Counted from the stretch's first letter, positions 16,318-25,286 are shown. The stretch is DNA of 64,000 nt from DASYQD01 sp036005845 (GCA_036005845.1 DASYQD010000124.1:1-64000), one strand, 5' to 3'. Made by a program: numbers and translations. The notes: generated by a model not told the origin, from the letters alone.

Positions 16318-17591
16318 AGAAGGCGCTCATCGCTGTCGCCGTCGTCGCTGTCCTCGGCCTCGTGCTGTGGACGAGCATGCGCGGCGGCAGCCGCCACAAG
16401 GGCAAGGAGGTCTACGCCGAGCCGGCGGCACGGCGCGAGATCTCGCAGGTGGTGAAGGCCACGGGGCAGGTCGACCCTCGCATCAAGGTCAACATCTCGG
16501 CGCACGTCATCGCGAAGATCTCCAAGCTCTTCGTCGTCGAGGGGCAGGAGGTCAAGCAGGGGCAGCCGTTCCTCGAGCTCGAGAAGTACGCCTTCTCGGC
16601 CGAGCGCGACCGCGCCGCCTCAGCTCTGCAGATCGCGTCCTCCCAGCGGCGCCGTGCGCAGGTGGAGCTCGGCAATGCCGAGCTGCAGCTGCGCCGGCAG
16701 AAGGCGCTCGTCGAACAGGGCATCGCCTCGCACGACGACCTCGACCAGGCCGAGCTGCATGAGCGCTCGGCGCGGCTGGCGCTGGAGCAGGCGGGCGACT
16801 CGATCGCCGAGGCGCGCTCGGCGCTCGATCGCGCGCAAGAGGACCTGCGCAAGACGACCATCTTCGCGCCCATCTCCGGCCGCGTCATCGCGCTCTCCGC
16901 CAAGGAGGGCGAGGTGGTGGTCTCGGGCACCATGAACAACCCGGCCTCGATCATCGCCACCGTCGCCGACCTCTCCGAGCTGCTCGTCGAGGTCGACGTC
17001 GACGAGACCGACATCGTCGACGTGGCGCTCGACCAGCCGGCCGACGTCAAGGTCGACGCCATCCCCGACCGCGTCTACCACGGCAAGGTGGTGGAGATCG
17101 GCAGCTCCGGCTACGAACGGCCGGCGCAGCCCGACGTCACCTTCTTCAAGGTGAAGATCCTGCTCACCGACCCCGACGTGAAGCTGCGCCCCGGCATGTC
17201 GGCGCGCGCCGAGGTGAAGGTCGCCGTGCACGAGCAGGCGCTCGTCGTGCCGGTCGAGGCGATCGTCTACCGGCGGCCGCTCGGTCCCGACGGCAAGCCG
17301 CTCAAGGAAGGTGCCGCCGGCGCCGACGAGGAGGTCAAGGTCGCCTTCGTCGTCGACAAGGGCAAGGCCGTGCAGCGGCCGGTGACCCTCGGCATCTCCG
17401 ACGCCACCCACGTCGAGGTCACCGCCGGCATCAAGCCCGGCGACGTGGTGATCAGCGGCCCGCACCGCGTGCTCAAGGCGCTCGAGAACGGCGACAGCGT
17501 GCAGGTCTCGAAGAAGGGCAAGGAGACGACGGCGACCAAGCGCAAGGCCGACGAGGAAGACGACAAGTCGAAGGGCAAGGACGAGGACTAG
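16314..17591 (+). CDS. Periplasmic adaptor (MacA/HlyD-like membrane fusion protein)
   Basis: 425-aa adaptor connecting an inner-membrane ABC permease to a TolC channel. TTG start at 16314 overlapping the upstream TGA, with GGAGGGAA at 16302-16309. One N-terminal membrane anchor (residues ~4-18). The lipoyl halves are GQVDPRIKVNISAHVIAKI and the APISGRVIALSAKEGEVV strand; between them is a helical hairpin (~95-180). The beta-barrel part contains VDVDETDIVDVALDQPADV. The last ~25 residues are an extremely charged Lys/Asp/Glu tail. Gene order adaptor-ATPase-permease is that of MacAB-type systems. Confidence 0.9.
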   Translation: MKKALIAVAVVAVLGLVLWTSMRGGSRHKGKEVYAEPAARREISQVVKATGQVDPRIKVNISAHVIAKISKLFVVEGQEVKQGQPFLELEKYAFSAERDRAASALQIASSQRRRAQVELGNAELQLRRQKALVEQGIASHDDLDQAELHERSARLALEQAGDSIAEARSALDRAQEDLRKTTIFAPISGRVIALSAKEGEVVVSGTMNNPASIIATVADLSELLVEVDVDETDIVDVALDQPADVKVDAIPDRVYHGKVVEIGSSGYERPAQPDVTFFKVKILLTDPDVKLRPGMSARAEVKVAVHEQALVVPVEAIVYRRPLGPDGKPLKEGAAGADEEVKVAFVVDKGKAVQRPVTLGISDATHVEVTAGIKPGDVVISGPHRVLKALENGDSVQVSKKGKETTATKRKADEEDDKSKGKDED

Positions 17592-17608
17592 GGCGGCGGG
17601 ACCTGTAG

Positions 17609-18295
<687 letters not shown>

Positions 18296-18332
18296 GCGCG
18301 CTCGGTGCGGCGCCGGCTGCTGGTGGCCCGTT

Positions 18333-18370
18333 CGTCATTGCGAGGAGCGCAGCGACGAAGCAATCTCGAT
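18333..18370 (+). repeat. Interspersed palindromic repeat, copy D (single unit)
   Basis: Single unit CGTCATTGCGAGGAGCGCAG followed by CGACGAAGCAATCTCGAT. It differs from the other copies by the paired changes CATTGC / GCAATC in place of CATCGC / GCGATC. These are compensatory, so the ends can still pair. That suggests selection on, or copying of, the folded form. It sits inside an operon, between the ATPase and permease genes. Confidence 0.85.
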
Positions 18371-18390
18371 CGCGCGGGAGCAGCTAACCC

Positions 18391-19608
18391 GTGGTCCTCG
18401 AAGAAAACCTCCGCGTCGCCTTCACCGCGCTGCGCGCCAACAAACTCCGCTCGGGGTTGACGGCGCTCGGCATCATCATCGGCGTCGCCGCGGTGATCGC
18501 CGTCGTCTCGATCGTCCAGGGCATGCAGTTCATGATCACCGGCCAGCTCCAGAACGTCGGCGCCACCTTCATCCAGGTGGTGCCGCAGCAGGAGTTCGGC
18601 GGCCCCGGCATGGTGCAGAAGCAGGTGCGCCTCACCTGGGACGACGGCCAGGCCATCGCCCAGCACGTGCGCAACGTGGCGATGATCACGCCGCAGATCT
18701 TCGGCCAGACCGAGGTCAAGTACCGCGACCGCCAGCACAAGCCCTTCCTGCTCGGCGTCAACAACGACTGGCCCGACGTCAACAAGTTCAACGTCGACCG
18801 CGGCCGCTTCTTCTCGCGCCTCGACCTCGACCGGCGGGCCAAGGTGGCGGTGGTCGGCCTGTCGGTGATCGACGAGCTCAAGATCCCCGAGCCCATCGGC
18901 GCCGAGATCTACGCCGGCAACACGGCCTTCACCATCATCGGCGTGATGGAGAAGAAGGGGCGCTCGCTCGGGCTCGACTACGACGACCTCATCTTCGTCC
19001 CCTTCGACACCGCCCTCGGCATCTTCGGCCGCCGCGCCGCCGACCAGGTGCAGCTCCAGATCCAGGCCGCCAACAGCGAGTCCGTCGATCAGGTCAAGGA
19101 CGACATCAAGACCCTGCTGCGCGAGCGCCACCACATCGGGCCCGACGACACCGACGACTTCCGCGTCCTCGTGCAGGACGAGATCCTGAAGTTCTACTCG
19201 CAGCTCCTGCTCGTCGTCACCGGCGTCGTCGGCGGTATCGTCGGCATCGCGCTCTTGGTGGCGGGCATCGGCATCATGAACATCATGCTGGTCTCGGTCA
19301 CCGAGCGCACCAAGGAGATCGGCATCCGCAAATCGGTGGGCGCCAAGAAGCGCGACATCCTCGTGCAGTTCCTCATCGAGGCGATCACGCTGGCCCTGGT
19401 GGGCGGCATCGTCGGCACCGCCCTCGGCTACGCGGTGGGAGCCGTGACTGTGAAGATGCTCCCCGGTGACCTGCCCGCTGCCCACGTGCCGGTCTGGGCC
19501 GTCGTCCTCGCCTTCGGCTTCTGCACCCTCGTCGGCGTCGTCTTCGGGATCTACCCGGCCAGCAAGGCGGCGCGCCTCGACCCCATCGAGGCGCTGCGCT
19601 ACGAGTAG
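18391..19608 (+). CDS. MacB-like ABC transporter permease (FtsX/MacB_PCD)
   Basis: 405-aa permease with the four-helix MacB layout: one helix at ~20-45 (RANKLRSGLTALGIIIGVAAV, the family opening), a large periplasmic domain (~50-275), and three C-terminal helices. Conserved C-terminal marks are GIGIMNIMLVSVTERTKEIGIRKSVGAKKRDI and the ending YPASKAARLDPIEALRYE. GTG start at 18391, GGGAG at 18376-18380. Together with the upstream ATPase, adaptor and TolC protein it makes a full tripartite efflux or lipoprotein/peptide export pump. Substrate unknown. Confidence 0.92.
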   Translation: MVLEENLRVAFTALRANKLRSGLTALGIIIGVAAVIAVVSIVQGMQFMITGQLQNVGATFIQVVPQQEFGGPGMVQKQVRLTWDDGQAIAQHVRNVAMITPQIFGQTEVKYRDRQHKPFLLGVNNDWPDVNKFNVDRGRFFSRLDLDRRAKVAVVGLSVIDELKIPEPIGAEIYAGNTAFTIIGVMEKKGRSLGLDYDDLIFVPFDTALGIFGRRAADQVQLQIQAANSESVDQVKDDIKTLLRERHHIGPDDTDDFRVLVQDEILKFYSQLLLVVTGVVGGIVGIALLVAGIGIMNIMLVSVTERTKEIGIRKSVGAKKRDILVQFLIEAITLALVGGIVGTALGYAVGAVTVKMLPGDLPAAHVPVWAVVLAFGFCTLVGVVFGIYPASKAARLDPIEALRYE

Positions 19609-19620
19609 CGGCTACTCGAG

Positions 19621-20379
19621 CTACTCGTCCTCGTGCCCCGCCTTCACCATCTCGGCCGCCTTCGGCCCCAGGTACTTCTGCAACACCCGGTAGTAGATCC
19701 CTGAGGCGCGCATCTGCGCGATGTGCTTGGCGAGGTCGGCGGCGAGCGGCGACCCCTTGCGCACGAAGTAGCCGTAGGCCTGCGGCTCGCTGAGCGCCAG
19801 CGTCATGTGCAAGCCGGGATAGCCGGGCAGACGGTAGAGAGCGGGTATGGTGTCCACGGCGGTGGCCGCCGCGCGGCCGTCGGCGACCATGGCGATCAGC
19901 TCCGCCTCGTCGAGGCCGTAGACCAGCTTGACGGCGGGCACCTTGCCGAGCGCCGCTTCGTAGGTCGTTCCCTTCATCGTGGCCAGGGTGCGGCCGCGGA
20001 GCTGGACGAGGTCGGTGGTGGTGTGGCCGGTGGGCTCGACGAGGACGACGCGGACCGGCAGGTAGGAGCCGGAGTCGTCGAACTTCTGCCGGCGCGCCGC
20101 GGTGAGCGTGATGCCGCTCGCCGCCACGTCGCCGTCGCCCGCCTCGAGCCGCCGCAGCAAGTCGTCGAACTCGTTCACCCAGACGAGCTGCAGCGGCCGC
20201 CCCGACTTCTTGGAGTAGTACTGCAGCAGCTCGTGATCGATGCCGGTGACCTCGCCGTTCTTGTGGAAGTAGAACGGCTCGACCTCGCGCACCAGAACCC
20301 GAATCGGCTGCGCCGCCGCCGCCGTAGCGGCGAGGCCGGCGGTGATGAAGAGCCCAAGGACCGTGAGGAGTCGTCGCAC
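19621..20379 (-). CDS. Periplasmic amino-acid-type solute-binding protein (SBP family 3), orphan
   Basis: 252 aa. GTG start at 20379, chosen because GAGGAGG lies 6 bases upstream on the minus strand (20386-20392). An upstream ATG is in frame but has no such site. The signal peptide (~1-23, RRLLTVLGLFITAGLAATAAAA) is followed by a two-lobe type II binding fold: GEVTGIDHELLQYY, AGDGDVAASGITLTAARR, and ALSEPQAYGYFVRKGSPLAADL. There is no permease or ATPase of the polar-amino-acid type nearby. It may feed a distant transporter or serve as a sensor. It resembles the orphan gene at 45816-46655. Confidence 0.85.
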   Translation of the reverse strand: MRRLLTVLGLFITAGLAATAAAAQPIRVLVREVEPFYFHKNGEVTGIDHELLQYYSKKSGRPLQLVWVNEFDDLLRRLEAGDGDVAASGITLTAARRQKFDDSGSYLPVRVVLVEPTGHTTTDLVQLRGRTLATMKGTTYEAALGKVPAVKLVYGLDEAELIAMVADGRAAATAVDTIPALYRLPGYPGLHMTLALSEPQAYGYFVRKGSPLAADLAKHIAQMRASGIYYRVLQKYLGPKAAEMVKAGHEDE

Positions 20380-20437
20380 GCGTGGCCTCCTCGTCGCGGG
20401 GGAAGTGACGCCCGAGGCTACCACTCCTCGGAGCAGC

Positions 20438-20443
20438 TAGAAT
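20438..20443 (+). promoter_or_regulatory. Possible -10 box (TAGAAT) of tRNA-Leu
   Basis: TAGAAT ends 17 bases before the first base of the tRNA. No convincing -35 is visible at 16-18 bases upstream. Confidence 0.3.
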
Positions 20444-20460
20444 CGGCCTCCCACCCCGGA

Positions 20461-20546
20461 GCCGGAGTGGCGGAATGGCAGACGCAGGGGACTCAAAATC
20501 CCCCGTCCGCAAGGGCGTGCGGGTTCGACTCCCGCCTCCGGCACCA
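20461..20546 (+). tRNA. tRNA-Leu (anticodon CAA)
   Basis: Full class II tRNA, 86 bases with CCA encoded. Acceptor GCCGGAG pairs with CTCCGGC (20536-20542) and then ACCA follows. The anticodon stem GGGGA/TCCCC flanks the loop CTCAAAA, giving anticodon CAA (leucine, UUG codon). A long variable arm CGTCCGCAAGGGCG is present, as required for Leu, and the T loop is TTCGACT. A lower-GC accessory segment begins right after this tRNA. Confidence 0.96.
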
Positions 20547-20638
20547 CTCCTACCGGGGTCAGCGGTCACGGCCAACCTCGCAGACTGAACAGCAAGGGTG
20601 CGAGGAGTAGCCGCATCAGAGGTTCACACGAGGTGTGA

Positions 20639-21775
20639 TTGCGAATCCTCAAACGACCTCCAGCAATACTCTTCCGTTACCGACCGCCTACGGAGATGGC
20701 CAGGGGCTACTTCGAGGACTTGCTCATGCGCGATGAGCTGTATGCGAGTCCTCCAAGGCAGTTCAATGATTGGTTCGATTGCCGCGCGAGTATCGATAGC
20801 AACGGCACGAAGTCTGAATGGCTTCGCTACTGGAATCACGTCGGCAGCGTTCTTGGCTTGACCGGTAGAGCGAAGGCGCGCTTCGCGAGTGAAGCTGTCA
20901 AGAGTGAAGGCTGGAGAGATGCCGCGAAGCACCAGGCGGTGAAAGACGGGATCCAGGCCAACCTAGACAATTCGGGCGTGATTTGCCTCACGGAAACCCC
21001 TCTCAACCGTCGCATGTGGGATGAATACGCAGGTGCAGGTAAGGGCATTTGTCTGTGTCTTGAGACTTTTGGATCGCCCTTTGAAGAGATGTTGGACGTC
21101 CAGTACCTTCCAACCCATCCGACGGTGAGATTCGATGCGACCAGCGACGAGCTCGTGGAGGCTTTTCTTCTCGCGAAGACGGAACCGTACAGATGGGAGC
21201 GAGAATGGCGGAAGGTCTATTTCAAGGAAGGAGGTGGGCCGAAACCCATTCCGGCGTCTAGCCTCCGAGCCGTTCTGCTAGGGCCAGCGATAGCGACCTC
21301 GGACCGTCAAGACATTCTTAATTGCCTCGCCAAGTGGAAACCAAGCGTCTTTGTTCTTGAAGTTCAAGACACGGCGGCGGGCTTTGTTCTGGGTCCTGTT
21401 GTTCATGGTCGAATCGGTCACGACCTGATGCCGCCTATCAAAGAATGGGTGGAGCCCGAGCCAGAAGGGAAGACCGATCTTGCTCGTCTAGTTGAGCAGC
21501 TCGCAAGTATCGCGGACGGTGATCGCGATCTTGCGATCGACGTCCGCTTGCGTTGGATACTGGAAAACCTGGACGTCCACTTAGCTGCGCAGGAACGGCG
21601 CGGAGCGACTGAAGCAGCGGGTGTAAGGCTAGCGCTGAGAGAGGCGCGGAACCTTTTCGTCGATCTCGTCGACTCTAGCGGAAGCGCCAGAACTGGTTAC
21701 GGACCCATCGCTATCCTCCTATATCGGCTAGTCAGAAATATCGAGGTAGCCTTACCGCCGGGCGTGGAGCTCTAG
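20639..21775 (+). CDS. DUF2971 family protein
   Basis: 378 aa. DUF2971 features: LFRYRPP at the start, LYASPPRQFNDWFDCRA, CLTETPLNRRMWDEYAGAGKGICL, and EPYRWEREWRKVYF. The family is widespread in defence and accessory islands, with no proven biochemical role. TTG 20639 is the only usable start, since a stop codon lies directly before it in frame; GAGG is at 20630-20633. About 110 C-terminal residues beyond the domain are helical and unrecognised. GC content and codon choice are visibly lower than in neighbours, so acquisition by transfer next to tRNA-Leu is likely. Confidence 0.75.
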   Translation: MRILKRPPAILFRYRPPTEMARGYFEDLLMRDELYASPPRQFNDWFDCRASIDSNGTKSEWLRYWNHVGSVLGLTGRAKARFASEAVKSEGWRDAAKHQAVKDGIQANLDNSGVICLTETPLNRRMWDEYAGAGKGICLCLETFGSPFEEMLDVQYLPTHPTVRFDATSDELVEAFLLAKTEPYRWEREWRKVYFKEGGGPKPIPASSLRAVLLGPAIATSDRQDILNCLAKWKPSVFVLEVQDTAAGFVLGPVVHGRIGHDLMPPIKEWVEPEPEGKTDLARLVEQLASIADGDRDLAIDVRLRWILENLDVHLAAQERRGATEAAGVRLALREARNLFVDLVDSSGSARTGYGPIAILLYRLVRNIEVALPPGVEL

Positions 21776-21844
21776 CCTGAGGCACCGGAGCGGGGGAGTC
21801 GAAGTGCCTGACTTTGACCGCACTACCTCGACCGCTCGCGTCGT

Positions 21845-22261
21845 CTAGTCGGGCAACGCCGGCAAGTACTCGTCGAGGAACTGCCGCGGTCGGAGCACGA
21901 GAACGCCGCGCCAGCCCGACTGCCTTAGCAGGTGCTTGTCTCCCGAGACGATGACCGGCACCTCGGCAGCGATCGCGCACGCCAAGAACTTGTCGTCGTC
22001 GGGATCCGAGCAGACGGGCTCCGGTAGCGCGTTTGGCTCGACGATTTCAGCTTTGACGGCGAGGAGCGCCATGATCGGCTCGAGCTCAGCAACGGCATAG
22101 TCTGCCTCGAGAGTCCGACCAACCCGCTGATACTCGTCCAGGATCTCGGGGCTCAGGATGAGCTGGAGCAGCCCGTCTCGCCACGCCTCCAAGATTCGGC
22201 TTGGCGGCCCGCCGAAGAAAACGCCCGAGATGAAGACGTTGGTGTCGAGAACGATCCTCAA
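21845..22261 (-). CDS. PIN-domain ribonuclease toxin (COG1569 type)
   Basis: 138-aa PIN nuclease. Acidic residues that bind the catalytic metal are at LDTNVFISG (start), EILDEYQRV, SDPDDDKFLACA and SGDKHLL. This layout is that of putative toxin-antitoxin toxins of the COG1569 group rather than classical VapC. Its start overlaps the stop of the AbrB-type gene by 4 bases (antitoxin first), so the two are coupled. It lies in the lower-GC patch after tRNA-Leu. Confidence 0.87.
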   Translation of the reverse strand: MRIVLDTNVFISGVFFGGPPSRILEAWRDGLLQLILSPEILDEYQRVGRTLEADYAVAELEPIMALLAVKAEIVEPNALPEPVCSDPDDDKFLACAIAAEVPVIVSGDKHLLRQSGWRGVLVLRPRQFLDEYLPALPD

Positions 22262-22521
22262 CGAGTCGCCCGGGCCTGCTTGACTGCACGTCGTACGTCG
22301 GCAGGTTTCAACCCAGCAGTCCGCGCGCTAGCGCGTGCTCGGCGAACAAGCTCGTCGAAATCGCCCATGGCGGGAGGCTGGATCGACTTGAGGATGACGA
22401 CATCACGTTCGCCGACCACGACGAACTGAGTGCCCTCCTTCAAGCCGAGGCGCTCGCGGATCTCTTCGGGAATGACGACTTGGCCCTTGGAGGAGAGTCT
22501 CGTGGTGGCGACAGATGTCAT
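22258..22521 (-). CDS. AbrB/SpoVT-type antitoxin
   Basis: 87-aa swapped-hairpin DNA-binding protein: TTRLSSKGQVVIPEEIRERLGLKEGTQF is the AbrB/MazE fold opening. The helical C-terminal half probably wraps the PIN toxin. ATG with AAGGAGCG upstream on the minus strand. A 12-base palindrome just upstream (22536-22547) is a likely autoregulatory operator, as usual for such antitoxins. Confidence 0.88.
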   Translation of the reverse strand: MTSVATTRLSSKGQVVIPEEIRERLGLKEGTQFVVVGERDVVILKSIQPPAMGDFDELVRRARASARTAGLKPADVRRAVKQARATR

Positions 22522-22535
22522 CGGCGCTCCTTGGT

Positions 22536-22547
22536 CTTACCAGTAAG
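22536..22547. promoter_or_regulatory. Palindromic operator candidate before the AbrB/PIN pair
   Basis: CTTACCAGTAAG is a 5-base inverted repeat around a 2-base centre, 14 bases upstream of the antitoxin start. Position and symmetry fit a binding site for the AbrB-type antitoxin. The surrounding DNA is unusually AT-rich for this genome. Confidence 0.45.
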
Positions 22548-22605
22548 AGCGTAACAGAGATTGAGAGGGCCCGAGATAAACCTCCTCAGTGGGTCGCCCG
22601 CGTGC

Positions 22606-22611
22606 TACACT
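22606..22611 (+). promoter_or_regulatory. Possible -10 box (TACACT) of the response regulator gene
   Basis: TACACT about 46 bases before the start codon at 22658. A matching -35 is not evident, so support is limited to the -10. Confidence 0.3.
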
Positions 22612-22657
22612 GTCGGCCTCGGTCCTACATCTCTGTCTTGCCCCGAAGGGACAGCCG

Positions 22658-23038
22658 ATGACCACTCAGCGGTCGGTATTGGTGGTCGACGATGATCCGG
22701 ACAATCGGGAGTCGCTCGCCGAGTTGCTGGCAGTGAATGGCTTCGCGCCTTCCACCGCGGTCGATGGGGAGGAGGCGCTGCGGCTGGCCACGGAGAAGCC
22801 GCCGGCGCTGATCATCCTCGACCTCGTGATGCCCAACGTGAATGGGTTCGAGGCGGTGGCGCGGCTCAAGGCTGACGAGCGCACTAAGGAAGTACCGGTC
22901 GTGTGCCTCACCGGCCGCACGAACGTGCGTGCGCGGGCGATCGAGCTCGGCTTCTCCGCGTATCTGGTGAAGCCGGTTGGCGTCGAGCGGCTGCTGCGGG
23001 TCATCGATTCGCTGTTGGCGCCAGTCGCCTCCTGCTGA
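22658..23038 (+). CDS. Single-domain response regulator (CheY-like)
   Basis: 126-aa receiver domain with no output domain. Acidic pocket D11-D12-D13 in VLVVDDDPDN, phosphoacceptor D55 in IILDLVMPNVNGFEA, switch Thr in VCLTGR, and the conserved Lys in YLVKPVG. ATG 22658 with GAAGGGAC upstream; longer forms in the same frame lack any receiver-like sequence before VLVV. No histidine kinase is adjacent, so the partner is elsewhere. It may act by protein-protein contact. Confidence 0.9.
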   Translation: MTTQRSVLVVDDDPDNRESLAELLAVNGFAPSTAVDGEEALRLATEKPPALIILDLVMPNVNGFEAVARLKADERTKEVPVVCLTGRTNVRARAIELGFSAYLVKPVGVERLLRVIDSLLAPVASC

Positions 23039-23097
23039 GCGGCGCGCGCCGCTGGCGCAGTCTGCGGTCGCGGCTCGCCGGTGCTCCGTTCGCCAAA

Positions 23098-23129
23098 TGA
23101 AAAGCGGGGCGAGCCCGCGCCCGCCCCGC
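23098..23129 (-). terminator. Rho-independent terminator of the Gln/Tyr-rich gene
   Basis: On the minus strand GCGGGGCG...CGCCCCGC (23129-23104) forms an 8-bp GC stem with a 10-base loop, followed by TTTTCATTT. It lies 25 bases past the stop codon at 23155. The plus-strand response regulator ends on the other side and may share the hairpin. Confidence 0.7.
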
Positions 23130-23154
23130 GTATGTTCACAGAATCCCTGCGCGC

Positions 23155-24327
23155 TTAGCCGAGCGCCCGCAGCCGCAGGATCTGGTCGAGCAACCCGAGG
23201 ATCAGCTCGAGGTTGCCGTTGCGTCGCGTGCCGTACTGCGAGCGGTTGTAGTAACCGTCGTCGTAGCCGCGCTGGAAGCCCTGGCGGAAGTAGTAGTTGT
23301 ACTGGCTCTGGTCGAGGTAGAGACCGTTGTAGCCGTAGTTGGCGTCCTGGTAGGCGTACGAGTTGCGGTAGTCGTAGCGCCACTGGTCCTGGCGATCGGC
23401 CTGCGCCGCCCGGAAGCCTTCCTGGTAGCCGAGGTTCAATGCGTCTTGCAGTACGTCGACGCCGTACTGGTTGGTCTGGTAGTACCGGCCGTTGTAGTTG
23501 TACTGGTAGCTCGGAGAGCTGTAGAAGTACGGGTCGTCGTAGTAGTCGTACCGCGCGCTCGACAGCGCGTACTGCTGTTGCCGGCGCAGGTTGTCCAGGT
23601 ACTGCTGCTCATAGCGATACTGCGCGTAGCGGCGCTGTTGCTGCAGGTAGGACGCCTGACGGTTCAGCCACTGCTGCTGGTAGGCCAGCTTCTGGGCGTA
23701 GGCGGCCGCCCGCTGTTGCTGCACGCTGATGAGCTCCTGCTGGCGCTGGGCGGAGAGCCGCTGCGCTTCTAGGCGCTGCACGCGAGCCTGCGTGCGTTGG
23801 TCCTGCTGCGCCAGCCACTCGGACTGGCGGGCTTGACGTTGCGCGACCGCCCCCTGGCGGGCGACGCGCTGCTGCGCTGCTTGCTGCTCGAGCCGCTGGC
23901 GCTCCTGCTCGCGGGCGATCTGCCGCTGCTGAGTCGCCTCGCGCTGCTGTGCCCGCAGCTCCTGCTGCTGACGCTGCTGCTCGATCACCGCCTGCTGCCG
24001 GGCCGCGCGCTGCTGCTGCTCGGCCGCTTGCTGTTGCGCCTGCTGCTGCTGCCACTCGGCCTGGCGTTGGGCGCGGGCCGCTTGCTGGCTGGCCTGACGC
24101 TGCTGGCGCTGGGCCTCTTGGGCCTGCTGCGCCTGCTCTTGCTGCGCGCGGCGCTGTTCCTTGGCCTCGCGCTTCTCTTCCTTCTTCTGCTCTTGCTGCT
24201 GCTGCCACTCGGCCTGCTGGCGGCGGTTCTTCGCGGAGGCGTCCGCGGGACCCGCCACGGCGAGACCGAAAAGCCCGGCGCTCAGGGCGAGCGCGAGGGC
24301 GGTACGTGGGGTCTGTCGTCTGCTCAT
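23155..24327 (-). CDS. Secreted Gln-rich coiled-coil / Tyr-rich protein, function unknown
   Basis: 390 aa. The ATG at 24327 has AGGAGG (24334-24339 on the minus strand). Signal peptide ~1-31 with core ALALALSAGLFGLAVAG. Residues ~35-245 are almost entirely Gln, Arg, Ala and Glu (QQQQAQQQAAEQQQRAARQQ and similar), predicted to form a long coiled coil. About 246-375 is rich in Tyr, Asn, Asp and Arg, with GYQEGFRAAQADRQDQWRYD and QGFQRGYDDGYYNRSQYG: paired GY.eGfr/GYDDGY motifs seen in secreted proteins of Acidobacteria. The skewed composition suggests a structural or aggregating surface protein, which is inference. Confidence 0.75.
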   Translation of the reverse strand: MSRRQTPRTALALALSAGLFGLAVAGPADASAKNRRQQAEWQQQQEQKKEEKREAKEQRRAQQEQAQQAQEAQRQQRQASQQAARAQRQAEWQQQQAQQQAAEQQQRAARQQAVIEQQRQQQELRAQQREATQQRQIAREQERQRLEQQAAQQRVARQGAVAQRQARQSEWLAQQDQRTQARVQRLEAQRLSAQRQQELISVQQQRAAAYAQKLAYQQQWLNRQASYLQQQRRYAQYRYEQQYLDNLRRQQQYALSSARYDYYDDPYFYSSPSYQYNYNGRYYQTNQYGVDVLQDALNLGYQEGFRAAQADRQDQWRYDYRNSYAYQDANYGYNGLYLDQSQYNYYFRQGFQRGYDDGYYNRSQYGTRRNGNLELILGLLDQILRLRALG

Positions 24328-24738
24328 GGCAATCCTCCTGGTGGGGGCCTCGCGTGTGGGCGGAGCCGGCGTTGCGCGGTTGCGCTCGTCGAGCTGGGTC
24401 GCCTTCGCCGCCCACGCGGGTCCGGTGCCGAGGTGTAGGGCAAGAGCGTTGCCAACGGCTTCTCCCTGGGAGAGAGGGTGGTTCGGAGCCCCAAAACGTC
24501 CTCTGCAGGAGACGGTCCGTCCGGCTCGACCGCGATGCGGCGCTGCCATAGGAAGGCCGTGGCCGCCTCTCGTAACTTCCTCGACCGCCGCGAGAAAGGC
24601 CCGAAAAGGGGCGTTTGTGGTGTGCCGGCTTTTATTCCCTCGCCTTGACTTTTTTCGCTCCGTGGTGTACCTTGATGACGCTAAATGGTTCGCCTTCCTG
24701 TATTTAGCCCATAAAGCTATTCTCCAAAGGGGGCCTGG
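24328..24738. other. Intergenic region between divergent Gln-rich gene and carD
   Basis: 411 bases without a gene. The right part is AT-richer and carries the carD promoter. Near 24465-24480 is a short palindrome, TCTCCCTGGGAGAGAGGG, that resembles the arms of the hairpins at 50125 and in priA. No convincing promoter for the minus-strand gene and no small ORF with a good ribosome site was seen. Confidence 0.5.
24645..24673 (+). promoter_or_regulatory. Sigma-70-type promoter of carD
   Basis: TTGACT (24645-24650), spacer of exactly 17, TACCTT (24668-24673). Transcription would start near 24680, giving a leader of ~58 bases before ATG 24739. The surrounding sequence is markedly AT-rich. It is one of the two best promoters in the window. 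Confidence 0.65.
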
Positions 24739-25263
24739 ATGCTGGACTTCAAGCCAGGGCAGAAGGTCGTTTACCCGAATTACGGCGTGACGGTGGTGGA
24801 GAAGATCGACGCGGCGAGTTGGGACGGTCTGCAGCAGCGCTGCTATCACCTGCGTCTGCTCTCCAACAACGCCCAGATCATGGTGCCGCTCATCAACAAG
24901 GAGCTCGTCGGCCTGCGTCCGCTGGGCGGCAACGGCGAGATCCGCAGCCTGTTCGGGATCCTCGAAGACGGCAACATCGACACTTACAAGGACTGGAAGG
25001 GCCGCTACAAGCAGAACCTCGACAAGATGCGCACCGGCCGGCTGATCGAGGTCGCCGAGGTGCTCAAGAACCTCCGCCTCGTCTCCGAGCGCAAGAGCCT
25101 GTCGTTCCGCGAGAAGAAGATGTTCGAGCGCGCCAAGCACTTCATCGTCAGCGAGGTTGCCCACGTGCGCGGCATCGCCGAGCCCGACGCCCTGCGGGCG
25201 GTGGAGTCGGCGCTCGACTCGAGCCTGGCCAAGCGGCACAAGAAGGAGCCGCGGGCCTGCTGA
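24739..25263 (+). CDS. carD: CarD-family transcriptional regulator
   Basis: 174 aa, RNA-polymerase-binding regulator of the CarD/CdnL type. The N-terminal Tudor-like RNAP-interaction domain begins FKPGQKVVYPNYGVTVVEKID, followed by MVPLINKELVGLRPL. The all-helical C-terminal DNA-binding part contains YKDWKGRYKQNLDKMRTG and LSFREKKMFERAK. Length is that of CdnL-like stand-alone proteins, not Mfd. ATG 24739 with AAAGGGGG. It stabilises open complexes at housekeeping (e.g. rRNA) promoters in other bacteria. It has its own promoter and terminator, so it is a single-gene unit. Confidence 0.93.
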   Translation: MLDFKPGQKVVYPNYGVTVVEKIDAASWDGLQQRCYHLRLLSNNAQIMVPLINKELVGLRPLGGNGEIRSLFGILEDGNIDTYKDWKGRYKQNLDKMRTGRLIEVAEVLKNLRLVSERKSLSFREKKMFERAKHFIVSEVAHVRGIAEPDALRAVESALDSSLAKRHKKEPRAC

Positions 25264-25286
25264 GCTGATTCGGGACTCGCGATCGT

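Noticed and set aside
21781..21806. Sequence resembling the 3' end of tRNA-Leu (TTCGACTCCC...CTCCGG), considered as an attachment-site copy
   Set aside because: It is in inverted orientation and imperfect, whereas integration gives direct repeats; AGGCAC...GTGCCT around it also makes a simple hairpin. No integrase is present.
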